From: Escherichia whittamii | Lineage (GTDB): Bacteria > Pseudomonadota > Gammaproteobacteria > Enterobacterales > Enterobacteriaceae | NCBI RefSeq assembly: GCF_014836715.1 | Contig: NZ_JACSQI010000003.1 | Coordinates: 313,890 to 377,889 of the forward strand | Length of the DNA: 64,000 bases | Reading direction: 5' to 3' | In this document: positions 1 to 9,035 of the stretch, piece after piece | How the letters are laid out: each line of letters starts with the position of its first letter | How positions within the stretch are numbered: position 1 is the first letter of the stretch | Position numbers and translations under genes: made by a program | The notes under the pieces: generated by a model | Database searches by the model: none | What the model saw: the letters and a program-made list of their open reading frames with translations, nothing else | What the model was told of the DNA's origin: nothing

Positions 1-1263
1 TCCCTGAGATGTATATCCTGTTGTAGATGAATTCATTAACGAGTCGGTACGATGGCTTCCTAGTGTCAAAGGCAATTTAATACGATGTATAGAGGAAGCA
101 CCAAAAATTAGCTTAAGTCGAGCAATGAATTCACTATCAGCACCCGTTTTAACACAGTCCCAAACGCCCGCTTTTTGCAATACATCCGCTCTTCTAAACA
201 GCAGAGAAGAAGGATTCAGTCTTTTTAGCGGATAGACCGCACGCGCATAAAAAATCCCATTATCTTGCAACCTTACCCAATCAGAGATCGAACAAATTAG
301 TTTAGGGTTTAACAATAAAGGTGATATCTGTCTAAATAATTTTTCAGGATGGGACCAGTCATCTGAGTCATGGCATGTCACAAACTCTCCCTTTGCATGT
401 ATTAAACCTATTCGTTTTGCAGCATATGTTCCAACATTTTGTGGCAGGCTAATAATTTTTATTCGAGTATCTTTGAGTGCTAATCTCTGAAGACGAAATA
501 GCGTATCATCAGTGCTGGCATCATCAACAATAATTAGTTCAAATGAACGGTATGTTTGATTAAGCAATGATATTACTGCATTCTCCACCCGTCTGCCAGT
601 ATTGTATGTTGTCATTAAAATAGAAATCAAAGGGCCTGTATGGGTAGAAGAAGGAATCGATGTAATAACATTACAAGGCGATAAGGGGGATGCAATGTCT
701 GCAAGCGCGACCGGAGATAAACCAAAATGAGTATAGTATGCGTTAAGTCTATTTAAAGATATTTTTGGTGTTTCTCTAAAAGCATTATTTTGCAAGAGTA
801 ATATATCAGGAGAAGAAACAATACTACTGTAATCAATCTGAGCAAGTGTTGATATGGCTCTTTTAGATAAGCCAACTCTTAATTGAAGAGCTGCATATAA
901 ATCTAAAGGATAATTATCCACATCATCTAACAATGATAAAGAAAACGCAGGAGAGTATGATGCTAAGTTTTTTGCCAACTCAACTCTTTGATATATTTCC
1001 GCGAATTCATTTTTAAATTTCGCTAATAAATCCGGAGTTAGACTTATGTCACCACAAGCAACTTTAGCCACTTTAACTGCTAACTTACACCGCCATTCTG
1101 GCGGTGTATCGTTGATATTACGCAATGACCAATACATATTAAGATCATACATTGCTAAGATACGTTTTGACTGCCAAAACTGGCAGTCATCGTGTATTGC
1201 TGCTAAGGCAAAAACATATCGTTTATTTTTTAAGTGCCATAAGAATTTTAAATTCCTGAACAT
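1..1263 (-). CDS. family-2 glycosyltransferase, capsule region 2 (partial, runs off left edge)
   Basis: An open frame of 421 codons starts with ATG at 1263 and has no stop before the window edge, so the C-terminus is missing. The ATG lies two bases after the UDP-glucose dehydrogenase stop, so it is probably translationally coupled. Residues 1-210 form an N-terminal domain without a recognisable motif. A GT-A family-2 domain starts near residue 213 (ISILMTTYN), with the nucleotide-binding acidic pair in IIVDDAS (about 244-250) and a DXD-type motif HDSDD at 298-302. It probably adds a sugar to the capsule polymer, its branch or its terminus. By position it could be the counterpart of K4 KfoG, but I cannot confirm this from sequence. 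The glycosyltransferase class is secure; acceptor and donor are unknown. Confidence 0.85.
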   Translation of the reverse strand, partial: MFRNLKFLWHLKNKRYVFALAAIHDDCQFWQSKRILAMYDLNMYWSLRNINDTPPEWRCKLAVKVAKVACGDISLTPDLLAKFKNEFAEIYQRVELAKNLASYSPAFSLSLLDDVDNYPLDLYAALQLRVGLSKRAISTLAQIDYSSIVSSPDILLLQNNAFRETPKISLNRLNAYYTHFGLSPVALADIASPLSPCNVITSIPSSTHTGPLISILMTTYNTGRRVENAVISLLNQTYRSFELIIVDDASTDDTLFRLQRLALKDTRIKIISLPQNVGTYAAKRIGLIHAKGEFVTCHDSDDWSHPEKLFRQISPLLLNPKLICSISDWVRLQDNGIFYARAVYPLKRLNPSSLLFRRADVLQKAGVWDCVKTGADSEFIARLKLIFGASSIHRIKLPLTLGSHRTDSLMNSSTTGYTSQG

Positions 1264-1265
1264 AA

Positions 1266-2435
1266 TTAAGAATCGACACCAAATAAATCACGGGTATAAA
1301 TTTTCTCGCCTACATCTTCTAATTCTTGTGTGCGACGGTTTGCTACTATAACATCAACACGTTCTTTAAACGCATTAATGTCGCGCTCAACATAAGAACC
1401 AAAGAAATACGATTCTTTTAGTACAGGTTCATACACAACTATCTCAATTCCTTTGGCTTTGAGTCGTTTCATTACACCTTGAATACTACTTGCTCTAAAG
1501 TTATCACTACCTGCTTTCATTATGAGGCGATAGATTCCTACAACTTTTGGTTTACGACTTAATATATCCTCCGCAACAAAGTCTTTTCGAGTAGTATTGG
1601 CATCGACAATTGCCTGGATTAAGTTCTGCGGAACATCACGATAATTTGCAAGTAATTGTTTAGTGTCCTTTGGTAGACAATAACCTCCATAGCCAAAAGA
1701 AGGATTATTATAATGTTGACCAATTCTGGGATCTAAACCAACGCCCTCTATGATTTGTTTTGTATCTAAGCCATGAACTGCAGCATAAGTATCCAGCTCA
1801 TTAAAATAAGCTATCCGCATTGCAAGATAAGTATTTGCAAAAAGTTTAATGGCTTCAGCTTCAGTGCTATCCGTTAACAATATTGGAATATCTTTTTTTA
1901 TAGCGCCTTCACAGAGAAGCTCTGCGAACTTTCTTGCTCGTTCACTACGCTCTCCGACAACTATGCGAGATGGATATAGATTGTCATAAAGAGCCTTACC
2001 TTCACGTAAAAATTCAGGGGAAAAGATAATGTTATTCGTGTTTAGATCGCGTTTTAGTCGTTCAGTAAAGCCGACGGGGACTGTAGATTTGATTATGATA
2101 GTTGCATCAGGATTTATACTTAGTACGTCACATGCCACTGATTTGACAGAGTGTGTATCGAAGTTATTATTAATAGGGTCATAATTGGTTGGTGTCGAAA
2201 TAATAACATAATCAGCATCTCTATAAGCTTCATATTTTTCTGTTGTAGCATATAGATTCAACTTTCTATTTGATAAAAAATCTTGTATTTCAGGATCACA
2301 TATTGGTGATAGCCTTTTATTAATTAACTGAACTTTCTCAAGATCTATATCCAGAGCAATAATATCGTGTTTTTGTGAAAGCAATGTTGCAATTGACATG
2401 CCAACATAACCAACACCTGAGATTGTAATTTTCAC
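1266..2435 (-). CDS. ugd: UDP-glucose 6-dehydrogenase (capsule copy)
   Basis: This enzyme oxidises UDP-glucose to UDP-glucuronic acid with two NAD+, supplying the uronic acid for the capsule. The 389-residue protein has the N-terminal Rossmann motif GVGYVG (residues 7-12), the STVPVG segment near 117-122, and the catalytic-cysteine motif [10 protein letters not shown] with Cys253. It is about the size of E. coli Ugd. The start codon is GTG at 2435, chosen because the protein then begins MKITISG as family members do. It sits in the AT-rich region 2 operon, so it is the capsule-dedicated copy (KfoF in K4, KfiD in K5), separate from the chromosomal ugd of the O-antigen/colanic acid region. Its presence shows that the capsule contains glucuronic acid. 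Confidence 0.95.
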   Translation of the reverse strand: MKITISGVGYVGMSIATLLSQKHDIIALDIDLEKVQLINKRLSPICDPEIQDFLSNRKLNLYATTEKYEAYRDADYVIISTPTNYDPINNNFDTHSVKSVACDVLSINPDATIIIKSTVPVGFTERLKRDLNTNNIIFSPEFLREGKALYDNLYPSRIVVGERSERARKFAELLCEGAIKKDIPILLTDSTEAEAIKLFANTYLAMRIAYFNELDTYAAVHGLDTKQIIEGVGLDPRIGQHYNNPSFGYGGYCLPKDTKQLLANYRDVPQNLIQAIVDANTTRKDFVAEDILSRKPKVVGIYRLIMKAGSDNFRASSIQGVMKRLKAKGIEIVVYEPVLKESYFFGSYVERDINAFKERVDVIVANRRTQELEDVGEKIYTRDLFGVDS

Positions 2436-2572
2436 AATTAACTCACAATTTATATTATTTATATTGTCTTTACTGACATTAATACCAAGCGAAAATTTAT
2501 GATAAGGGCAAATAATAGAATAAATTAAGTCAATTTTACCAAGGTAAAGATCATAAAATTTTATGGCTTACA

Positions 2573-3700
2573 TTAAACTTCTTCAAATGTTTTAATTTTG
2601 GGCAACCCATTGACTTCAAGATATTCGTTAAAATTATCAAATAATTTGTTTATATTCTTAAAAAATCTGTCATAATTCATATATGACTTAATTTGACTTA
2701 ATGACATGGAATAAATATCCTCTAAGTCAATGCTGGGCAGATTAAAAAACTCAGTCAATTCTTGCGTTCTAGCATCGTGAGTTAACCATAATGCAGGAAC
2801 ACCACTAAGAACAGAGGCCATATTCACGTGAAATCTAGTTCCGAATGTATAATCTACACATTCTCGATTGAATTCATACCACGCTTTCGTATTTCTAAAT
2901 AACCTATATCTTGTTTTTATATACATATTTAATTGTTCTTTATTAAGTAAAAATTCATCATTATTAATCATTGATTTAAAGTAGTATGGTATCTCAAGGT
3001 CTTCTTTCTCTTTAATGAGATCAATATAATATTGATGAGTACGTTTATTTACTGGCTCAATAAAAAATGCATTGCTTAGCACTGCTCTTTCAAAAAGTTG
3101 TCTCTCTGATGCTCGTGACAAATTTGTCACATTTATAGATGCCACATTAAAATCTCTTTTAGAATATTTTTCATAAAGAGCACGTAATGCTATTGGATCA
3201 GAAAATAAAGATGGACAACCAGTAACAAACACATTTTTTATATTGGTGCACTTTTCTATTACTTGCTTTGTAAACTCACCTCTTACGCCCAGATACATTG
3301 ATTTGAAAGACAAAAAATCCAGTAACTCAATAGCCTCCTTACAAAGCTCTGCTTTATTTATATCTCGAACACTTGATTGAATACCAAGTCCAAAAACAAT
3401 AATAGGCACATCATACTGCTTAAGAGAGTCAAGAAGCCTTTTATATTTATCTGGACTTGGTTCTTCTAATGAAAGAGAGTTAGCAAGGGTAATAATCAAA
3501 TGAGAACATGTTTTATTTACAAAATCTTTAAAATTTGTTTCTCCTGATAAAATAAAACTACTATCTTTGTAATGTACTGCCCTTGAAAACATCCTTAATG
3601 GTGCTTCAGCGTGAATCATGTTCCCAGAATTTTCTGGAATTAAAAGTGGAAAATCGACAGGAAGTTCAGGTAAGCAGCCTATAACGCCTATATTTTTCAT
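2573..3700 (-). CDS. polysaccharide pyruvyl transferase-family protein, capsule region 2
   Basis: The 375-residue protein has the look of the polysaccharide pyruvyl transferase family (CsaB/WcaK type): an N-terminal half with IIVFGLGIQ, a central MYLGVRGEFT segment followed by VTGCPSLF, and a C-terminal YTFGTRFHVNMASVLSGVPALWLTHDART stretch typical of the family's GT-B-like active site. Its ATG overlaps the stop of the upstream polymerase gene by four bases, so the two are translationally coupled. Members either add ketal pyruvate or act as unusual glycosyltransferases, so it may modify the glycosaminoglycan backbone. E. coli K4 chondroitin carries fructose added by KfoE; whether this protein does a similar job cannot be decided here. 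Family assignment is fairly sure, the reaction is not. Confidence 0.75.
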   Translation of the reverse strand: MKNIGVIGCLPELPVDFPLLIPENSGNMIHAEAPLRMFSRAVHYKDSSFILSGETNFKDFVNKTCSHLIITLANSLSLEEPSPDKYKRLLDSLKQYDVPIIVFGLGIQSSVRDINKAELCKEAIELLDFLSFKSMYLGVRGEFTKQVIEKCTNIKNVFVTGCPSLFSDPIALRALYEKYSKRDFNVASINVTNLSRASERQLFERAVLSNAFFIEPVNKRTHQYYIDLIKEKEDLEIPYYFKSMINNDEFLLNKEQLNMYIKTRYRLFRNTKAWYEFNRECVDYTFGTRFHVNMASVLSGVPALWLTHDARTQELTEFFNLPSIDLEDIYSMSLSQIKSYMNYDRFFKNINKLFDNFNEYLEVNGLPKIKTFEEV

Positions 3701-5766
3701 TCAAACTTATCCGCCATGCTAACTTTCACAATTGAATATTTCCTGCTTGAATCATCACTATTTACAGGCTTAAAACAATATGATTTTATACCTTGACGAG
3801 CCAAAGATTCATTTATCACTTTAAAGTGATTATTTTTCTGCACGCCTATTTTTTTTATAGATGTATTATCTCCATGCAATACCCTGTTATAGCATATTTT
3901 ATTTATATGTTTGAATGGACCTACCTCGCTAAGTTTTAGATAAATATCATAATCAACAGCATTGCTAATCTGTTCATTAAATCCATCCGTTAAATTCCAT
4001 GCCCTGGCCGTAAACATTCTAAAATGATGACAAATCATTGCCGTGGTAAGTTTCTCTCGCGAGAATTCTGGCCAGTTATAACCATTTTCAATCAACTTTC
4101 CTTGACTATCAACATTTCTGTTCGTTGTGTAAACACATGCCAAGGATAGATCTCTTTTAAACTCATTTAAACAAAGTTCCACAGCATCAGGTTCCAGGTA
4201 ATCATCGGAGTCAAGTTGACCAATATAAAAACCACGACACAATTTTACCGCTGCATTGGAAGCAGCTCCAATACCTTTATTTTTTTGTGTAATAAAACGT
4301 ACTCGCGGGTGATTTCCATAATATTCTTCTAGAATTTTTAACGTGTTATCCGTAGAACCGTCATTACAAATGCATACTTCCAGGTCAGTGATTGTTTGAT
4401 TCAATGCACTATCGACACAACGTACAATATGGTCTGCACAGTTATAGGCTGGAATATAAATTGATACTAAAGGAACCTTCTTGAGTGTTGAATTTTCAAT
4501 TTTGTCTATTTTTCTATAATAATATGGAACTTTTTCTTGTATTAATTGAATAGTGATAGATTTTCCAGTTTCTCGGTCTGTTTCATTTTCTTTACCTGGC
4601 GGTTCCTGATGATATGCCATTGCACCATCTACAGAACGAAAATAACATCCTTCCCTGTACAGACGGTATCCAAACTCGTTATCCTCCCCTCCCCAGTGTG
4701 TGAATTCCTCATCAAACCAACTTGCACGCTCAAGCCATTTTTTTGCAAATGCCACATTACCACCGCTGAAATATCGAAATGGAGTATTACAGAGCCTTAA
4801 GTTATCTGTTTTCTCAAAATGTTCTAACCGCCAATCAACTGATTTGCTTCGTTCAATTTTTCCCGCAACTTGGTTATTTGTAATAATTTCGGGTAGTTTC
4901 TCAAGCAAGCTTTCGTCTTCAAGGAACTCTAAATAATTATATTCGGTAGTGTCAATGTATTTTCTTGGACCGATCAGAGCCACATCATCATCTAATTCAA
5001 GTAACTCCATATAAGATTGTACCCAAAGAGGATTTGGAGCCATATCGCAATCAAGTATAGCAACGAAGTTGTATCGTGCGGTTCTAAGTCCTAAATTTCT
5101 TACTGCACATAATTGATAGCCATTATCCTTCTGGCGTACATACTTAATATCAATTAGCTGCTCAAACTTTCTAATCACTTGTTCTATATTTTCTTTACTT
5201 CCATCGTCGGCAACAATTACTTCATAATTAAATTTTGTTTTTTGGTTACAAAGACATGCTAACGTTATTTCCAATATTTTTGAACGATTGAAGGTTGGTA
5301 CGACGATACTGAGACCATCAATGTTTTTATTCTTACGCCTCCCATCTTTCACTAATTTTTTATTGGCAAGCCATTTAAAATCATTAGTACTCTCTGGCAA
5401 TTTGGATAAATTTAAATCTTTTGGCCAATCAGAAGGAATAGGATTTATAGTTTTCGTTTCTGCTGTTTCTGACTTTCTTAAAGTTGCTTTATTATATTTT
5501 TTTATTAATTCACTAATCTCCTTTTCACTCAATTTTTTAATATTAGAATTTGAATACATGATCTGTGTTGCAGGGTCCCACTCTATATTTTTTTGTGCTG
5601 AGATAGTGTGAACATCACCCAAATCTTGCAATGCTTTTTTACATAAAATTATATTTGCCTTAACCCAACTAGCATCATATATTTCGCTTGCTTTTTCAAA
5701 TAATAGCAATGATTTATGATATTCACCATTCTTATACAATTTAATTGCTTCGTTTAAAATACTCAT
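3697..5766 (-). CDS. kfoC: bifunctional chondroitin-synthase-type capsule polymerase (KfoC-like)
   Basis: At 689 residues this closely resembles, from memory, E. coli K4 chondroitin polymerase KfoC and the Pasteurella PmCS/PmHAS enzymes. It carries two GT-A domains in one chain. Domain A1 (about 150-420) has SIVVPTFNR, VADDGS, the DXD motif DCD at 239-241 and the WGGEDNEFGYR segment near 358-368. Domain A2 (about 432-689) has SIYIPAYNC, CNDGSTDNT and the DXD motif DSD at 519-521. In KfoC, A1 transfers GalNAc and A2 transfers GlcA, with the DXD motifs at the same residue numbers. It acts at the cytoplasmic face with KpsMT export. GlcA-GlcNAc (hyaluronan-like) specificity cannot be excluded, but the neighbouring epimerase favours GalNAc. 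Its stop overlaps the next gene by 4 bp. Confidence 0.92.
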   Translation of the reverse strand: MSILNEAIKLYKNGEYHKSLLLFEKASEIYDASWVKANIILCKKALQDLGDVHTISAQKNIEWDPATQIMYSNSNIKKLSEKEISELIKKYNKATLRKSETAETKTINPIPSDWPKDLNLSKLPESTNDFKWLANKKLVKDGRRKNKNIDGLSIVVPTFNRSKILEITLACLCNQKTKFNYEVIVADDGSKENIEQVIRKFEQLIDIKYVRQKDNGYQLCAVRNLGLRTARYNFVAILDCDMAPNPLWVQSYMELLELDDDVALIGPRKYIDTTEYNYLEFLEDESLLEKLPEIITNNQVAGKIERSKSVDWRLEHFEKTDNLRLCNTPFRYFSGGNVAFAKKWLERASWFDEEFTHWGGEDNEFGYRLYREGCYFRSVDGAMAYHQEPPGKENETDRETGKSITIQLIQEKVPYYYRKIDKIENSTLKKVPLVSIYIPAYNCADHIVRCVDSALNQTITDLEVCICNDGSTDNTLKILEEYYGNHPRVRFITQKNKGIGAASNAAVKLCRGFYIGQLDSDDYLEPDAVELCLNEFKRDLSLACVYTTNRNVDSQGKLIENGYNWPEFSREKLTTAMICHHFRMFTARAWNLTDGFNEQISNAVDYDIYLKLSEVGPFKHINKICYNRVLHGDNTSIKKIGVQKNNHFKVINESLARQGIKSYCFKPVNSDDSSRKYSIVKVSMADKFE

Positions 5767-6175
5767 ATTTTTATAACCACCTTAATTTCAGCATATCTAT
5801 TGCAATTTTTTTAGTTATTAAGTTATTGTTATGTTTTCCGATATGATTGGTAAATTCATAAAATGTATATTATTTTAAAAGAGTTGAAACATATGAGTAG
5901 ATCAAATAGTACCATTTGCAATGGCATACATTAAAAAACTGTCATACTCAGCAGCGTAAATTTAAGATTATCTTTTGCACTTACAATATTTTGCTATAAT
6001 TAATATTATGAACAAAACAACATCCTTCCTTTTATATCTTATCATTAATTTAATTGATACTTTCTATTGCCGTGAACTTAAGCAATCATTTTAACTGATT
6101 AATAGCTATATCTATAATATTATGCGTTACTAAATTAGCATAATAAAAATCATTATGCATAATAATTTCTACATT
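5767..6175. other. AT-rich gene-free gap inside capsule region 2
   Basis: About 410 bases between the polymerase gene and the coiled-coil protein gene contain no credible open frame on either strand. The stretch is very AT-rich with several short homopolymer runs. I see no transposase remnant, no convincing intrinsic terminator and no clear promoter. Transcription from kpsM must cross it, which would be expected to need RfaH-assisted elongation. Confidence 0.6.
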
Positions 6176-7945
6176 TTACTTTATAACCTTATCCTTTTTG
6201 ATTTTCTTAAATTGACGAACAGTTCTGTATATAGAAAATGGAAGAGTAATGAATCCAAAAAATGATCCTTTTTTCTGTACTAGTATTTTCCCCAACATAT
6301 AAGATAAATGCTGCTTAACTCTATCCGCTTCATGGGCATCACGGTACATACACAGTGCTGGAAGATTACTTTGTTTTTCAGCAGTATACTGCTTATGCCA
6401 TATTTTTCGCTCTTTTACTATGGCTTTTGGCATACTAATTACACCAAATAAAGATTTAGAATGTTGAATCATGATAGCGCCGAGACGATATTCCAGCCCT
6501 TCTTTAATTCGCTTTGCTGCCCCATATAGTTCTGGTAATTGATGTTGTTTCAGTTTTTGATTTTCCAAATAATATTGTTCTAGTTTTTCCTGAACTAGAT
6601 GTAACTGAGTTAGCATCAAGTCTTTTTCTTTAGTAATTCTATCTAAATTTTGTTTTTGTTGATCTTGATTAGATTTTTCTTTCACCAATTGATTATTAAG
6701 AACATCTATATGTTTTTTTAATTCTTTAACATCAAAATCATCTTTCTCTTTAATCTTTTGATTATGTTCAACTTCTTCTTTCAAATTATGGAGTTCACGT
6801 TCAATAAATAGTAACTCTTTTTCTTTTTTGCTAATAAAAGAAACTTGTTTTTTTAGTTTCTTTTTTAACTTCCTGTTTTTTGCATATAATTCTTTTTTTC
6901 GTACATTATAATATTCAAGCTTTTCTTTCATCTGATTTAATTGTGATGAAAGTAGATAATGCTCCTCTGCTTGTTGAGTAAGGTTAGCTTTATAGTCAAT
7001 AAGAGAATTTTTATAAAGTTGATGTAGTTTTGAAATGATTTCTATTGTAACCAATCTTTGTTGAACTAAACTAGCCCAAATAATATTAGGATTAAATTTT
7101 TTATCATTACCTGAAAGTGCAGGGATATTTGCTTCTGATTGAAGTTTACTGTAGAGGCATTGACTCTCAGGATATTGAGTGAGTACGATTTTTAATAAAT
7201 AATCTTCAGCAACATTGTCATTGAAGCATTTATCACCTATTTTAATATCAATACCAGAAAGGGCCATAACTTCTTGTTTTGCCTCTTCATCTATTAATAA
7301 AGGTGATGCGGATGATTGTTCGCTACAAGAATAAATGCTTGTATTTATACATTCTTGAAAAGAGCATATATTTAGCGGTATCTTTAGTACTGACTGTAAT
7401 TTCTCTACAAGATTTTTTGTGTTTTTTTTAATTTGCCCCGAGCTGATTAACAGGCAGCGCTTCCGGTTATTAGAGTAAAAATCAAGCAATGCCGTATTAT
7501 AAGCTATCCAGTTATCAATTAAATGCTCTACCGTGTTATTAACAAATGACTCTCGGCTATTAGCTGCTTGCTCTAGGACAGACCTTGGATGATCATAAAC
7601 CAGAATGAAAGTTAGGTTTTCATCAAGTGATGCCCAGTAGTCTAAAGTATAAATAGCATACGGATCTGACCATCCCCAAAATTGTCGCTCTAAATTATTA
7701 AGAAATAAGTCTAGTGCCATACCATGCCAGACACCGGAGACATTTAAAGGAGAGAATCCAGATATATTGGTAACTTCACTGATCTTGGGAACATTATATG
7801 CTTTACAAATAATGTTGGTTATATCTTGCGGAGTTAAGCGTTCTCGTTTTGATGCACTAGGAATCTCCATCCCATATTGAAGGAATTTTTTCTCGACAAT
7901 ATCAAAATTTGAATTAGGGTGCCCAACTATAATTATTTTGTTCAT
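6176..7945 (-). CDS. KfiB/KfoB-like capsule protein, sulfotransferase-like N-terminus plus coiled coil
   Basis: The predicted protein is 589 residues from the ATG at 7945, preceded by GAGGAAG; the frame's earlier TTG is only two codons into the ribosome-binding site context and was not used. It lies second after kpsT, between the epimerase and the polymerase, as kfoB does in K4 (and like kfiB in K5). Residues 3-170 resemble a degenerate sulfotransferase-like fold: IIVGHPNSNFDIV at the P-loop position and VYDHPRSVLEQAANSRE near 118-133, but without the usual PRSGTT motif. Residues about 320-475 are a long Lys/Glu/Gln-rich coiled coil, followed by a basic C-terminus. It probably organises or supports the polymerase complex. 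I do not know a proven reaction. Confidence 0.7.
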   Translation of the reverse strand: MNKIIIVGHPNSNFDIVEKKFLQYGMEIPSASKRERLTPQDITNIICKAYNVPKISEVTNISGFSPLNVSGVWHGMALDLFLNNLERQFWGWSDPYAIYTLDYWASLDENLTFILVYDHPRSVLEQAANSRESFVNNTVEHLIDNWIAYNTALLDFYSNNRKRCLLISSGQIKKNTKNLVEKLQSVLKIPLNICSFQECINTSIYSCSEQSSASPLLIDEEAKQEVMALSGIDIKIGDKCFNDNVAEDYLLKIVLTQYPESQCLYSKLQSEANIPALSGNDKKFNPNIIWASLVQQRLVTIEIISKLHQLYKNSLIDYKANLTQQAEEHYLLSSQLNQMKEKLEYYNVRKKELYAKNRKLKKKLKKQVSFISKKEKELLFIERELHNLKEEVEHNQKIKEKDDFDVKELKKHIDVLNNQLVKEKSNQDQQKQNLDRITKEKDLMLTQLHLVQEKLEQYYLENQKLKQHQLPELYGAAKRIKEGLEYRLGAIMIQHSKSLFGVISMPKAIVKERKIWHKQYTAEKQSNLPALCMYRDAHEADRVKQHLSYMLGKILVQKKGSFFGFITLPFSIYRTVRQFKKIKKDKVIK

Positions 7946-7989
7946 CAACTTCCTCTGCTTAATACATTATGCAATTTTAATAATGAATA

Positions 7990-9015
7990 TTATCTATCAT
8001 TATAACCATTGGGGTTTTTCAATTGCCATTGCCATGCATCAGCTAACATTTGATCTAAACTTCGTTTAGCTTGCCATTTTAAATATTTATTGGCTTTCAA
8101 CGGAGATGACCAAGACTCGGCAATATCCCCCTCTCTCCTTTCCGCGATTTCATAAGGAATAGTTATGCCTGATACCTTTTCAAAGCAAGAGATTAGTTCT
8201 AAAACAGAATACCCTTTACCCGTCCCTAAATTGAATGCATGATAATTAGTTTGATGGTTTTTAGTAATATATGATAGAGCGGCTTCATGTCCCTCTGCTA
8301 AATCCATTACATGTATATAATCTCGCACACCTGTACCATCTTTTGTAGGATAGTCTCCCCCAAAAACCATAAGCTTTTCTAGCTTACCAATTGCAACTTG
8401 TGTTATATAAGGAACTAAATTACTCGGTATATCAGATGGGCTTTCTCCAATCATTCCTGATTCATGAGCACCTATTGGATTAAAATACCTCAGGCAAATG
8501 AAATTTATATTGCGATATGTTTTTGCAATATCCATAATCATTAACTCTGATATATATTTCGATGTACCGTAAGGATTTAAAGTACCACCTATAGCGCAAT
8601 TTTCAGTAATAGGTATTATATTAACATTACCGTAAACTGTTGCAGAAGAACTAAAAATAAAGTTAGCAACGTTATTATTGATGGCAAGATTAATTAGATG
8701 TAATGTCCCAGACACATTATTAGCATAATAAAAATCTGGTTTTTTTAATGATTCAGCAACAGATTTCGCTCCGGCGAAATGCATTATACATTCAATCTTA
8801 TGTTTTTTTATTATTTCAGAAACTCTGTCTTCATCATTTATATTTAACTCATACAATATAACTTTTTTTTTAGTGATAGCTTCAACTCTTACAATGGACT
8901 CTTTGGATGAATTACTAAAATCATCAATTATTACAACATTATGCCCTTTATTTAATAGACATAAAGTCGTATGTGAGCCAATATAGCCTGCCCCACCTGT
9001 TACCAATATATTCAT
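7990..9015 (-). CDS. kfoA: UDP-GlcNAc/UDP-Glc 4-epimerase (KfoA-like, GalE family)
   Basis: An extended SDR epimerase with the NAD motif GGAGYIGSH near the N-terminus and the catalytic YGTSK (Tyr151, Lys155, numbering from the upstream GTG). The real start is taken as ATG 9015 because GAGGTG lies just before it and the protein then begins MNILVTGG; the upstream GTG is part of that ribosome-binding site. At the position equivalent to E. coli GalE Tyr299 (RREGD-LPAYW) this protein has Ser303 (RREGD-IAESW). A small residue there is known to let GalE-type enzymes accept N-acetylated sugars, so it probably makes UDP-GalNAc for the chondroitin-like polymer. It is the first region 2 gene after kpsT. 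Confidence 0.92.
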   Translation of the reverse strand: MNILVTGGAGYIGSHTTLCLLNKGHNVVIIDDFSNSSKESIVRVEAITKKKVILYELNINDEDRVSEIIKKHKIECIMHFAGAKSVAESLKKPDFYYANNVSGTLHLINLAINNNVANFIFSSSATVYGNVNIIPITENCAIGGTLNPYGTSKYISELMIMDIAKTYRNINFICLRYFNPIGAHESGMIGESPSDIPSNLVPYITQVAIGKLEKLMVFGGDYPTKDGTGVRDYIHVMDLAEGHEAALSYITKNHQTNYHAFNLGTGKGYSVLELISCFEKVSGITIPYEIAERREGDIAESWSSPLKANKYLKWQAKRSLDQMLADAWQWQLKNPNGYNDR

Positions 9016-9035
9016 TATCACCTCAAAATAAAATA

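Noticed and set aside
1046-1351. 101-codon plus-strand ORF at the left end
   Set aside because: It straddles the end of ugd and the start of the partial glycosyltransferase on the opposite strand, both of which are supported by motifs.
3697-5766. Hyaluronan synthase assignment for the capsule polymerase
   Set aside because: Not excluded, but an adjacent epimerase with a small gate residue is needed for UDP-GalNAc and would be superfluous for hyaluronan.
5767-6175. Remnant of an insertion sequence in the gap after the polymerase
   Set aside because: No transposase fragment, terminal inverted repeat or target duplication is visible.
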